NCBI GenBank assembly: GCA_902788605.1
Contig: CADAKX010000011.1
Span: 20,153-84,152 of the forward strand
Origin: an uncultured Prevotellaceae bacterium
GTDB taxonomy: Bacteria > Bacteroidota > Bacteroidia > Bacteroidales > Bacteroidaceae
Length of the DNA stretch: 64,000 nt
Reading direction: 5' to 3'
The notes below the pieces were generated by a model, which was not told the origin of the DNA, made no database searches, and saw nothing but the letters and a program-made list of their open reading frames with translations. The position numbers and the translations under genes are program-made. The stretch's first letter is position 1. The number at the start of each line of letters is the position of its first letter. This document shows positions 52,113 to 62,100 of this stretch, piece after piece.

Positions 52113-54122
52113 ATGAAACGACTTTTTGTTTTTTCGTGGGCCTTCTTATGGCTGTGTGGCGCAATGGCGCAGACGCAGCCCACCGATACTGTCTCTGATC
52201 GTACGCGCCAGTTGGATAGTGTCTTGGTGGTAAGTCATCGGGTGTCCTCAAGTGTGAAGGAAGGAAAACCAGTACAGCAGATGGATCGCGAGGCCATCGA
52301 GCGACTGGGCCTGCAGAATCTGTCTGATGTCGTCAAACGCTTTGCTGGCGCCAATGTGCGAGACTATGGTGGCATTGGTGGCATGAAGACTGTATCAGTA
52401 CGAAACCTCGGTGCCCATCATACAGCGGTGTCTTATGATGGCATTACCATCAGTAATACCCAAGCTGGCCAAATTGACATCGGTCGCTATTCTTTGGATA
52501 ATCTTCAGTTAGTTTCGTTGTCTATTGGTGACGGTATAGACCTGATGCAGTCAGCTCGTCATTACGCATCGGCTGGCGTGCTTAGTATTCAGTCGGAGCG
52601 TCCTCACTTTGAATCAAAGGATTGGGTCTTGCGTCTTCGCGTGAAGGGAGGCTCATTTGGTCAGGTTGCTCCCTCTTTGCGCTATTGGCAGAAATTGGGA
52701 ACTCAGACCTCTTTGTCGGTTGACGGTTCCTATCTGCGTGCCGATGGCAGTTATCCGTTTACGCTGATTAATGGTCCACTTCGCACCAAGGAGCATCGCA
52801 GCAACAGCGACATCTCTTCGTGGCGTGGTGAGGTAAATCTTTACCATTCTTTGAATACGGGTGGCGAACTGAGTGGAAAAGTCAGTTGGTATTATTCCGA
52901 ACGTGGCTTGCCTGGTTCCGTCATCCTCTATCGTGGTGTAGGCAATGAAAGGCTTTGGGACGAGGATTTCTTTGCCCAGGCCACCTATGAACAGCCCTTG
53001 GGACAGCACTGGAAGTTGAAGTCCCACCTGAAATATACCCATTCATGGAATAGTTATGAAGATACCAATGTGAAGTATGCGGGTGGCAAGCAAGTTGACG
53101 TCAACAGACAAGACGAGTTCTATGGTTCGGTTATAGCTGGATGGCAACCAATTAAGGGGTTGTCTCTGTCGATGGCCGAGGATCTCTCGTATAACACACT
53201 CAAGAATAATATTAATACAGGTAATAATGCTCAGCCAGCACTTCCCAAACGTCTTACCTCGCTGACCTCATTGGCTTTGCGTTTTCAGTGGCATAGGCTG
53301 AGTGCCGATGCCAATGTGGTGGGAACCTATGCCACAGAGCAGGTTGAAATTGGTCCTGAACCATCCGACCGCCATCGCCTGTCGCCCTCGGTATCCTTGT
53401 CCTATCGCCTGTTTGACGAACACCATCTCTATCTGCGGGCTATGTATAAAAGCACTTTCCGCATGCCTACGTTCAACGACCTTTATTATCTCCGAATGGG
53501 CAATACCGGCTTGCGCCCAGAGAAGGCCCGTGAATATAATGTGGGCTTGACTTGGAGTGGACATCTGCCTTGGCAGCAGGTTTTCGTCAGTGCCACTGTC
53601 GATGGCTATTATAATGATGTGGACGACAAGATTGTGGCATTCCCCTCCACTTATGTCTGGCGTATGGCCAACTTTGGCAAGGTGCATATCTATGGCTTGG
53701 ATGCGACAGTGGGCATAGAGACACCATTATATAAAGGTTTTGGCGCTGGCTTTACTGCGACTTATACCTATCAGAAGGCGACAGACGAGCTGGCGTCCTC
53801 GCCAACCTATGGCAGTCAGTTGCCCTACACGCCGAAACATAGTGGCAGTGGCTCGCTGTTGTTGCGCTCTCCTTGGGTCAATATCGGCTATTCCTACCTA
53901 TTTCAAAGCAAGCGCTGGGCTTCCTCTCAGAATATCAGAGACTACGAGATGCCTCCCTTCACGGAGCACACCCTGACGCTCTCCCGCGATTTCCGTTTCA
54001 AGTCATGGCGCATGAGCCTGCAAGGAACCATCCACAACCTGACCGATAAGCAGTATGAGGTTATTCGCTACTATCCCATGCCAGGCCGGTCGTGGACCAT
54101 CGGATTGAATGTTGAACTTTAA
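52113..54122 (+). CDS. btuB: TonB-dependent vitamin B12 receptor (BtuB-like)
   Basis: 669 residues. Signal peptide (~1-20), a TonB-box-like stretch (LDSVLVVSHR), plug domain (~45-150; GLQNLSDVVKRFAGANVRDYGG) and a 22-strand barrel ending in SWTIGLNVEL. It imports cobalamin across the outer membrane. Corrinoid specificity is inferred from the riboswitch and the following BtuG/F/C genes. It lacks the N-terminal carboxypeptidase-like extension of SusC-type receptors. Confidence 0.93.
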   Translation: MKRLFVFSWAFLWLCGAMAQTQPTDTVSDRTRQLDSVLVVSHRVSSSVKEGKPVQQMDREAIERLGLQNLSDVVKRFAGANVRDYGGIGGMKTVSVRNLGAHHTAVSYDGITISNTQAGQIDIGRYSLDNLQLVSLSIGDGIDLMQSARHYASAGVLSIQSERPHFESKDWVLRLRVKGGSFGQVAPSLRYWQKLGTQTSLSVDGSYLRADGSYPFTLINGPLRTKEHRSNSDISSWRGEVNLYHSLNTGGELSGKVSWYYSERGLPGSVILYRGVGNERLWDEDFFAQATYEQPLGQHWKLKSHLKYTHSWNSYEDTNVKYAGGKQVDVNRQDEFYGSVIAGWQPIKGLSLSMAEDLSYNTLKNNINTGNNAQPALPKRLTSLTSLALRFQWHRLSADANVVGTYATEQVEIGPEPSDRHRLSPSVSLSYRLFDEHHLYLRAMYKSTFRMPTFNDLYYLRMGNTGLRPEKAREYNVGLTWSGHLPWQQVFVSATVDGYYNDVDDKIVAFPSTYVWRMANFGKVHIYGLDATVGIETPLYKGFGAGFTATYTYQKATDELASSPTYGSQLPYTPKHSGSGSLLLRSPWVNIGYSYLFQSKRWASSQNIRDYEMPPFTEHTLTLSRDFRFKSWRMSLQGTIHNLTDKQYEVIRYYPMPGRSWTIGLNVEL

Positions 54123-54152
54123 CATATTACAAATTTAAACTTTCAAACAAAA

Positions 54153-55238
54153 ATGAAAACAACAAAATTTTTATCTGTAGTACTTGGTGCAGTCGCTTTG
54201 TCGGCTGGCTTCGTATCGTGTAGTGAAGATGAGGATTCATGGAATCCCCAGAGCGAAGGTTCAAAGATTAACATGGCTAGCACCCGTGCTTTCGTGCTGA
54301 ACGAAGGCTCTTATCAGGCCAACAATGCCGGTCTGACATATTTTGACTGGGCAGCCGACACCACCTACAACTCAGACCTCTATCAGGCACAGAACGGTGT
54401 GAAGATGGGCGACACGGGTCAGGACATCGTGCTGGGCAGTGATGGCATCACCATCTATACCATACTGAATGGTTCTCAGTATCTGGCCAAGTTGAATAGC
54501 GTAGGTGTTGAGAAAGCTCGCTATGCTTTCGACGAGAAGTTGGGCGCTCCCCGTTATCTGGTAGAGAAGGATGGTTTCCTCTATGTCACCAGCTATGGTG
54601 GTTATGTGGCAAAGATCAAGGCTGCTGACCTGAGTCTGGTTGATACCGTCAAGGTAGGCAAGAACCCTGAGTTTATTGTTGAGAAGGACAATAAGATCTG
54701 TTGCTCTGTTTCTGGCTGGGGTAAGGACAAGCGTGTGGCTGTCATCAGCCTGTCTGACTTCAAGAATGTGACCTATTGCGACGTGATGGACAACCCCGAT
54801 CAGGTGATTGTTGTTGCAGGTCGTGTCTTTGTTCAGGGCTATGGCGCTTACTATGACTATCCTTGGGGTGAGTTGAAGGAAGACGGCACATTCCAGCAGA
54901 TTGGCAATTGCTCTAAGTGGGCAGCCTATGGCAACACCCTCTATCTCGCATACTCTGAGACAGACTGGAATACCTATGCCACCACGACAACCTTCAAGAC
55001 CTACGATGCTGCCACCTCAACCCTTTCAGAGAATTCTCCCTTCAAGAATGCTCCTGAAGAGTTGGCATCTTCTTCTGTCTATGGCATCAGCACCAATCCC
55101 TATAATGGCGATATCTATGTGATGACCTCTGACTATGTGACCAATGGTAAGATTTATCATTTCAAGAACGATGGTACCTACGTGAAGACCCTTCAGTCAA
55201 CAGGTATCAGTCCTCGTAAAATCATCTTCCTGCAGTAA
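54153..55238 (+). CDS. btuG: BtuG-like surface B12-binding lipoprotein (YncE/DUF5074 propeller)
   Basis: 361 residues. Lipoprotein signal with Cys23 (LSAGFVSC) and an acidic SEDEDS stretch after it, typical of surface export in Bacteroidetes. The rest is a beta-propeller with repeated units (GQDIVLGSDGITIY, APRYLVEKDGFLYVTSYGG, NPEFIVEKDNKICC). BtuG captures cobalamin with very high affinity and hands it to BtuB in Bacteroides; position after btuB and the fold support the call. Its TAA overlaps the next ATG by one base. Confidence 0.85.
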   Translation: MKTTKFLSVVLGAVALSAGFVSCSEDEDSWNPQSEGSKINMASTRAFVLNEGSYQANNAGLTYFDWAADTTYNSDLYQAQNGVKMGDTGQDIVLGSDGITIYTILNGSQYLAKLNSVGVEKARYAFDEKLGAPRYLVEKDGFLYVTSYGGYVAKIKAADLSLVDTVKVGKNPEFIVEKDNKICCSVSGWGKDKRVAVISLSDFKNVTYCDVMDNPDQVIVVAGRVFVQGYGAYYDYPWGELKEDGTFQQIGNCSKWAAYGNTLYLAYSETDWNTYATTTTFKTYDAATSTLSENSPFKNAPEELASSSVYGISTNPYNGDIYVMTSDYVTNGKIYHFKNDGTYVKTLQSTGISPRKIIFLQ

Positions 55239-56365
55239 TGAAACACCTGGCCACTTGGCTACTCCTATCAGTTGTTGTCACCCTGACTGGTTGTCGGGGT
55301 GGCAACACTGTTTCTCATGAGGAGCAGGGCGACACCCTGCAGTTGAAGTACTCCTCGCTGCTCACCATTGTCCAGCAGGAGGGCTATACCGATGTCACCG
55401 TCAGCAACCCATGGAAGCCTGGCAAGACGCTCCACCGCTACCTCTTGGTGCCCAAGGATGCCCAGATGCCCGATGGCCTGCCCGATGGCACCATCATCCG
55501 CACCCCCATCCAGCGTGCTGCCGTCTTCACCACCGTACATTGCTCCCTGCTCACCCAGTTTGGTGTTGGCGAGAGCATCGTGGCTGTGGCCGACTCGAAA
55601 TACATCAAGATACCCTATGTTCATCAGCAGATTCAGAAGGGCCTCATTGCCGACTGTGGCAATGGCCTGAATCCCGTGGTCGAGAAGATCATGGACGTCA
55701 AGCCCGATGCCATCATGCTGTCACCCTTTGAGAACAGCGGAGGCTATGGCAAGGTCGAGGAACTCGACATCCCCCTCATCGAGTGTGCCGAGTATATGGA
55801 GACGTCGCCCCTGGCCCGTGCCGAGTGGATGCGTTTCTATGGCCTGCTCTATGGACGTGCCGAGATGGCCGACAGCCTCTTTGCCGTTGTCGACCAGCGC
55901 TATACTGCCCTCAAGCAGCAGGCTGCGAAGGCAGGTCAGGGTCGCTCCGTACTCATCGACAAGTTGGTGGGCAGTGTGTGGTATGTGCCAGGTGGACGCA
56001 GCACCATTGGTCAGATGGTACAGGATGCCGGTGGACAGTACTACTGGGCCAATGACGACCATAGTGGCAGTCTGTCGCTGCCCTTCGAGAGTGTCCTCGA
56101 ACATAGTGGCGAGGCCCAGGTGTGGCTCCTTCGCTATAGCAGCGACCATGCCATGACCCTCAGCGAACTCCTTGGCGAGCAGCCCTACTACAATCAGCTG
56201 ACGGCCTATCGCACAGGCGAGGTCTATGGCTGCAATGTCGAGCAGTCCCTGTTCTATGAGCAGTCACCCTTCCGTCCCGACTATCTTCTGTCCGATTTCA
56301 TACAGATTCTTCATCCAGATATAACAAATCTGCCTCCTTTGCGTTATTATAAGAAAATGCAATGA
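55238..56365 (+). CDS. btuF: Cobalamin ABC transporter substrate-binding lipoprotein
   Basis: 375 residues. Lipobox with Cys19 (SVVVTLTGC). Class III periplasmic-binding fold (two lobes, long helix) with segments such as RAAVFTTVHCSLLTQFGVGESIVAV and VEKIMDVKPDAIMLSPFENSGG. It delivers B12 to the inner-membrane permease. Start and stop overlap both neighbours (TAATG and ATGA), indicating translational coupling. Confidence 0.9.
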   Translation: MKHLATWLLLSVVVTLTGCRGGNTVSHEEQGDTLQLKYSSLLTIVQQEGYTDVTVSNPWKPGKTLHRYLLVPKDAQMPDGLPDGTIIRTPIQRAAVFTTVHCSLLTQFGVGESIVAVADSKYIKIPYVHQQIQKGLIADCGNGLNPVVEKIMDVKPDAIMLSPFENSGGYGKVEELDIPLIECAEYMETSPLARAEWMRFYGLLYGRAEMADSLFAVVDQRYTALKQQAAKAGQGRSVLIDKLVGSVWYVPGGRSTIGQMVQDAGGQYYWANDDHSGSLSLPFESVLEHSGEAQVWLLRYSSDHAMTLSELLGEQPYYNQLTAYRTGEVYGCNVEQSLFYEQSPFRPDYLLSDFIQILHPDITNLPPLRYYKKMQ

Positions 56366-57372
56366 AGTCACTATCCCTCTATGTCCTGCTCCTGTTGGGT
56401 GCCATCCTCTTTGTGATGAACCTCGTGATGGGCTCCGTCCACATCCCCGCTGCCGATGTCTTTAGCATCATTCTGGGCGATGAGACAGTAAAGCCCAGCT
56501 GGCGTTTCATCGTCCTCGAGTCCCGTCTGCCCCAGGCCATCACCGCCATGTTCTGTGGTGGTGCCCTGGCTGTCTGTGGCCTGTTGTTGCAGACCGCCTT
56601 CCGCAATCCCCTGGCAGGCCCTGGCATCTTTGGCATCAGCAGTGGTGCAGGTCTGGGTGTGGCCCTCATCATGCTCATGCTCGGAGGTAGCCTGTCTATT
56701 GGCAGCGTCAGCATGACAGGCTTTGTTGCCGTTCTTGCCGCCGCCTTTCTCGGCGCTATGTCCGTCATGGGTCTCATCTTTTTTTTCTCGACCCTCGTGC
56801 GCAGTCATGTCATGCTGCTTATCATCGGCATTATGATTGGCTATATCTCCAATTCCGCCATCTCCCTGCTCAATTTCTTTGCCACCGACGAGGGCGTCAA
56901 GTCCTATATGGTGTGGGGCATGGGCAGCTTTGGCAATGTGTCGATGTCCCTGATGCCCGTCTTCGTCATCGTCACCCTGTTGGGCTTTGCTGGCACCCTG
57001 CTGCTCATCAAGCCCCTCAACGCCCTTCTTCTGGGCGATCGCTATGCCGAGAACCTCGGTGTCAACATCCAGCGCACCCGCAACTGGCTCCTCTTTGTCA
57101 CCGGCCTGCTCACCGCCGTCACCACCACCTTCTGTGGTCCCGTGGCCTTCATCGGTCTTGCCGTCCCCCATATGGTTCGCCTGGTCTTCATCACCTCCAA
57201 CCATCGCATCCTCCTGCCTGCCACCATCCTCATGGGCGCCGTGGTGGCCCTCCTTTGCAATCTCATCTGCTTCCTCCCTGGCGAGGCCGGCGTCATTCCC
57301 CTGAATGCCGTCACCCCCCTCATTGGTGCCCCCGTCATCATCTATGTCATTCTGAAGGGTAGGGGAAAATAA
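56362..57372 (+). CDS. btuC: Cobalamin ABC transporter permease
   Basis: 336 residues with about ten membrane segments of the FecCD/BtuC family: ESRLPQAITAMFCGGALAVCGLLLQTAFRNPLAGPGIFGISSGAG region near the N-terminus, and FCGPVAFIGLAVPHMVR near the C-terminus. It overlaps btuF by four bases. It is the last gene of the operon; the ATPase gene btuD, expected next, is absent and a convergent esterase gene follows. Confidence 0.93.
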   Translation: MKSLSLYVLLLLGAILFVMNLVMGSVHIPAADVFSIILGDETVKPSWRFIVLESRLPQAITAMFCGGALAVCGLLLQTAFRNPLAGPGIFGISSGAGLGVALIMLMLGGSLSIGSVSMTGFVAVLAAAFLGAMSVMGLIFFFSTLVRSHVMLLIIGIMIGYISNSAISLLNFFATDEGVKSYMVWGMGSFGNVSMSLMPVFVIVTLLGFAGTLLLIKPLNALLLGDRYAENLGVNIQRTRNWLLFVTGLLTAVTTTFCGPVAFIGLAVPHMVRLVFITSNHRILLPATILMGAVVALLCNLICFLPGEAGVIPLNAVTPLIGAPVIIYVILKGRGK

Positions 57373-57402
57373 AAAGGAGATAAAAGTTTCCTCTTATCTC
57401 CC
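57373..57402 (-). terminator. terminator of the esterase gene, possibly also of btuC
   Basis: GGAGATAAAAG pairs with CTCTTATCTCC (one mismatch) around TTTC. The minus strand continues TTTTTATTTT, a good T-tract; the plus-strand tract is weak. Confidence 0.7.
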
Positions 57403-57428
57403 TCTTGATTACTAAATATCTTATCTCC

Positions 57429-58212
<784 letters not shown>

Positions 58213-58307
58213 TGTTTTGGTTATTTTGTTATTGAAACTATATGCTGTCAGGTTAGACGTTGTTTCCTTCCATTGGTTTAATTCTCTTCCCTCTATTCGT
58301 TACGCAG

Positions 58308-58490
58308 TTAAACAGCAAGGCTGTCAATCAATGCCTGGCATTGGGCGTTGAACTCCTCATCCGTCAGCACATCTCCTCGCTCAAACTCTTTTTCCGACTC
58401 ATCAAGGTCTGACAGAGCCTCCTCCCAAGTTTGTAGCATGGGAGGGACATTCCTGTCGCACCAAGATTCGTTTTTAATGATCTTTTCCAT
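58308..58490 (-). CDS. Small antitoxin-like protein, possible hybrid remnant
   Basis: 60 residues. The first 14 (MEKIIKNESWCDRN) match the start of the HicB-like protein encoded just upstream at 10 of 14 positions. The rest (WEEALSDLDESEKEFERGDVLTDEEF) is acidic and helical, as in small RelB-like antitoxins. No toxin gene follows in the ~100 nt to the esterase. It may be a remnant or an antitoxin decoy; coding status is uncertain. Confidence 0.45.
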   Translation of the reverse strand: MEKIIKNESWCDRNVPPMLQTWEEALSDLDESEKEFERGDVLTDEEFNAQCQALIDSLAV

Positions 58491-58537
58491 ATAGGTGCAA
58501 AAGTCGTAAAGAATATCTTCTCTTTATGAACAGTATT

Positions 58538-58954
58538 CTATTCCACAGCAATAAGTTCTCGGCCAATTTTGTGTAGACCTTCAACGATGCGTCTACGTTG
58601 TTCTGGACGAGGTTTTTTAATGCCGTTGGCATAGTGGCTGAGCTGGTGTTGATTAATGCCAGATACACGACTGATTGCAGCAATAGAGGCATAAGGAGAG
58701 CACATTTGTAACAAGGCTGCAGCATCCAGATGGTATACTAATTCGTAGTCGCCATCGCGCAGCCACTGGGGCACATCATCACCATCGGCAATCATTCCTT
58801 CTATGTGGAAATCAAGAGTTTTGCGAATCTCGTCAATCAGTTCGTCGTACGTTTTTGCAGTAACAACTACTGCGCCAGGTACATTCTTACTCAGAGCTGC
58901 ACCATAATTCTTGTCGCACCAAGATACATTTACAATAATCTTTTCCATACTCAT
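58538..58954 (-). CDS. HicB-like antitoxin without adjacent HicA
   Basis: 138 residues (an ATG two codons later at 58948 is an alternative start). N-terminal HicB fold (MEKIIVNVSWCDKNYGAAL, ...HIEGMIADGD) and a C-terminal XRE-like helix-turn-helix (ISRVSGINQHQLSHYANGIKKPRPEQRRRI). HicB normally neutralises the HicA mRNA interferase and represses the operon. No HicA-like ORF (~60 residues with a dsRBD-like fold) occurs on either side. Promoter box TACCTTTG lies ~20 nt upstream. Confidence 0.85.
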   Translation of the reverse strand: MSMEKIIVNVSWCDKNYGAALSKNVPGAVVVTAKTYDELIDEIRKTLDFHIEGMIADGDDVPQWLRDGDYELVYHLDAAALLQMCSPYASIAAISRVSGINQHQLSHYANGIKKPRPEQRRRIVEGLHKIGRELIAVE

Positions 58955-59059
58955 TCTTTAAATTATTGTACTTGGCGCAAAGGTAACAAAATGAATATCA
59001 TTTGGCAAACAAAAGACACGGAAAAGTATTAATTTTAATACTCTTTAAGAAAACAATAA

Positions 59060-59090
59060 TCGGGCGAGTCACATGTTGTGGCCCGCCCGA
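59060..59090. repeat. conserved hairpin, copy 1
   Basis: TCGGGCGAGTCAC pairs with GTGGCCCGCCCGA (59078-59090). Nearly the same sequence, including flanking AATAATCGGG and GAATTCT, recurs at 63812-63843. Confidence 0.7.
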
Positions 59091-59115
59091 ATTCTCATTC
59101 ACACACACAAACAAA

Positions 59116-59145
59116 GAAGGCACTTCCGCGATTGGAAGTGCCTTC
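59116..59145 (-). terminator. terminator of the LRR protein gene
   Basis: GAAGGCACTTCC (59116-59127) pairs perfectly with GGAAGTGCCTTC (59134-59145); the minus strand then reads TTTGTTTG. It lies 29 nt after the stop of the 59174 gene. Confidence 0.85.
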
Positions 59146-59173
59146 TATTACAGATCAATTGTATGGTACGTGG

Positions 59174-62100
59174 TTATCGGACTATCATCTTCAGACTCTT
59201 TTCTGCGTCAGTGGTCCTTACGTTAACAATAACCAAACCACGAGGCATTCTGGGAACTTCGATGGTAGAGCCGTCTGCAATGACACTCTGGCGGAAGAGC
59301 AGCTTTCCATTGATAGAAGCCACGGTAACCTGAGCCTTTTCACCCTGACCATTGATGGTGAGGTTCAGAGAACCTGACTGACTTGAAGCCTTGACATCGA
59401 ACTTGCTGGGAGCAGCAATTTCCTCAATGCCACTAGGTCTCTCGCCATTGGTGCGGAAAGTACGTTCCTCGCCATAGACCATTCCCTTGGCAGTCTTGGC
59501 ATATGCACGGAAGGCATAGTCGGTGCCTGGTGTCAGGCCTGTAATCTCTACAGAGATGCCCTGTCCGTTCACAGCAATGGTGTGGTGTTCTGATTCGGCA
59601 GGTGCTCTACATATCCGTCTACGCGTTGTGTTTCCGTTATCATCAATCAGAACCTCCCAATACTCGAAGCCTTGCTCAATGATATCGTCACTACCCTGAA
59701 TCACGACTCCTACGAGAACCACAGTGGTGTTGGTGGGTGTCGGGTCGCCATTAGTGTGTACAACAGCCTCCATGTGCGACACCTCACTGGGGTCGAAGGT
59801 AATCCAACCATCGTTGTTGGGACCATTGTTGGCATAGTAGCGAGTTCCCTTGGTATCATCATAGAATGCGCGTACCTTATAATAATTAGAGGTAGAAAGG
59901 TTCTTGAGCAGTCCCTGAGCCTTGCCTTCGAAGACAACAGCATAGCCTTCCATTGACTTCATCTCGGCAGGTGCATCGTATTTGCGCCACTCAAAACCTA
60001 CACGACCCTCATCATCGCCAATATTCGTGGTAGCTTCAACGAAGGCATTTCCCTGAGAAGGAATCTTAGGCTGCTCAGTGGCAAGAGCCAACTGGAGAGT
60101 CTCGAAGTTATAGAAATTGTTGAAACTAATGTTGTAGCCCACAAATTTTCCTTTCGATACGAGGTAAACACCATTATTCTTATATTGAGTACCAGGTGTG
60201 AGGCCAGTAAATACGGGACGTGTGATTGGCGCATAGAGCGTATCGCGCTGCGTTGCGTTGTTGCGACTGAGAATGATGGCGATGCTATCAGGTATGGCGT
60301 CTATCTCAGTATAAGCGATGTTGACACGCAGCGTGGTGGGAGTAACAGCATAGTCTATGCCACGGGCATCAAATCCCTTGGTAGAGAAAGTTTTTGAGGC
60401 CGTAGCCTTTTCACCATCGTCATAGGTTACAATGAAGTCCATATTATACGTGGTTCCTGGATTGAGACCCGTCACAACAATTGGCTCTGTCATCCTGTGC
60501 TTGGGCAGGTCTGTCATGTCATAGGTCTTGCCAGCCACACTCAGTTCATATTTCGTAGCTGTAGCAGTGGTATCTTCGGCATTGTAGATATAAGCTCCAG
60601 TGATGGTTGCAGTACTTTGGGTGGTGCTGTAATTGCGGCTTACACTTATGTCCTTCGTCATGATGCCTGGGATGGTCATGCTTTCATCGTTGCCATTCAC
60701 TTTGTAGCCAATGTTGATGTCGTATTTTTGGTAGGGCTTAAGTCCCTTCACATACCATGTGCCGTCGGCCAGCTGCTGCATGTTCTTCACATTTCCAGTC
60801 TCATTTTGCTGAGTCACGCTGACGTTACCCAGGTTCTTCTCCATGTCAGTCAGGTCGTTCTCAATAACATTAAAGCGCAGACCACGCAGATAGCGGGTGC
60901 TGTGGCTTATGGCGAAGGGCTTGCTCAGACAGAACACCACAAGGCGTTCGTAGTACCGGCTGTTAATTTCGAATGAACTAAATTCCTTAAAGTTATTCTC
61001 ATGTACATATACTCTTGAGTTATATGGCAGCTCACTGATGGGACTGGTTGATAGGTATGAGTCCGAACGGAAAATGAATCGACGTTCTGGCTGTTCAGGA
61101 CCATCATTACCAATTGTAAACCATCTGTAACCCCAACTTGTTACTGATGCAGGAAAGTCGAAAACTTTTAGACCATCAGTGTTTTCAAAAGCATAGTTCT
61201 CCACTACTCGCAAACCATCGGGGAAAGTAATGGCTGTTAGCTGAGATGCATTGTAGAATGCGTTGGTACGGATTGTAATAGTTCCTTGAGGTACCTCATA
61301 TGATCCTTTACGGGCTGAGGGACAGTAAAACAGGGATTGCTTATCGGCTGTAAAGATGACACCATCCTGATCACAATAGGATTTATTGTCTGGGTCAACA
61401 GTAATCTTTTCAATCAGCGGACAACCATCGGTCAATGTAGCACCTATCAATGTTACAGATGCAGGAATCGTGAGCGCCTGTAGGCTGGAATCGTTGCGGA
61501 ATACACAATTTCCTAACGTGGTCAATGTGTTGGGCAACGAAATGTTCTTCAGCTTTGTACAATCAGAGAATGCATTATACTGTATCACTGTAAGATAAGG
61601 GGGAAGATTGATTCCAGTCAGACTTTTGCAACCATTGAAAGCATCGTGCCCTATTGCAACCACTGACTCGGGAATCTCAATAGAGGTCAGGCTTCTGCAA
61701 TTGTTGAAGCTTTGCTCGGGAATATAACTCATTGCAGGGAAATTGATACCCTGAAGAGATATACAAGAAGAAAAGACTCCCATACCTAAGATTGAGCTTT
61801 GAGGAATACTGATACTCTTCAAATTGATACAACTGTGGAAAGCAAATTCACCTATTGTTTTTACTGTTGATGGAATTACGACATTTGTCAAGCTATGATT
61901 GTTGCCGAAAGCACTCGGACAAATAGTAGTCGTTCCGTCAGGAATAGCATTTGCCCCAGCATAATTCGCAGGAACAGCAATGATTATTTCTTTGTTCTTA
62001 TCCATCAAGACGCCATTAACACTTGCAAGATAGGGATTTCCCCCTGCGACGGTAATGGTCTGTAGTTCATATGCTTGCGTTAGGTAAGATGGCAAACCAT

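Noticed and set aside
56371-57204. 277-codon minus-strand frame opposite btuC
   Set aside because: Translation is a hydrophilic Asp/Gly/His-rich sequence, the usual mirror image of a membrane protein gene.
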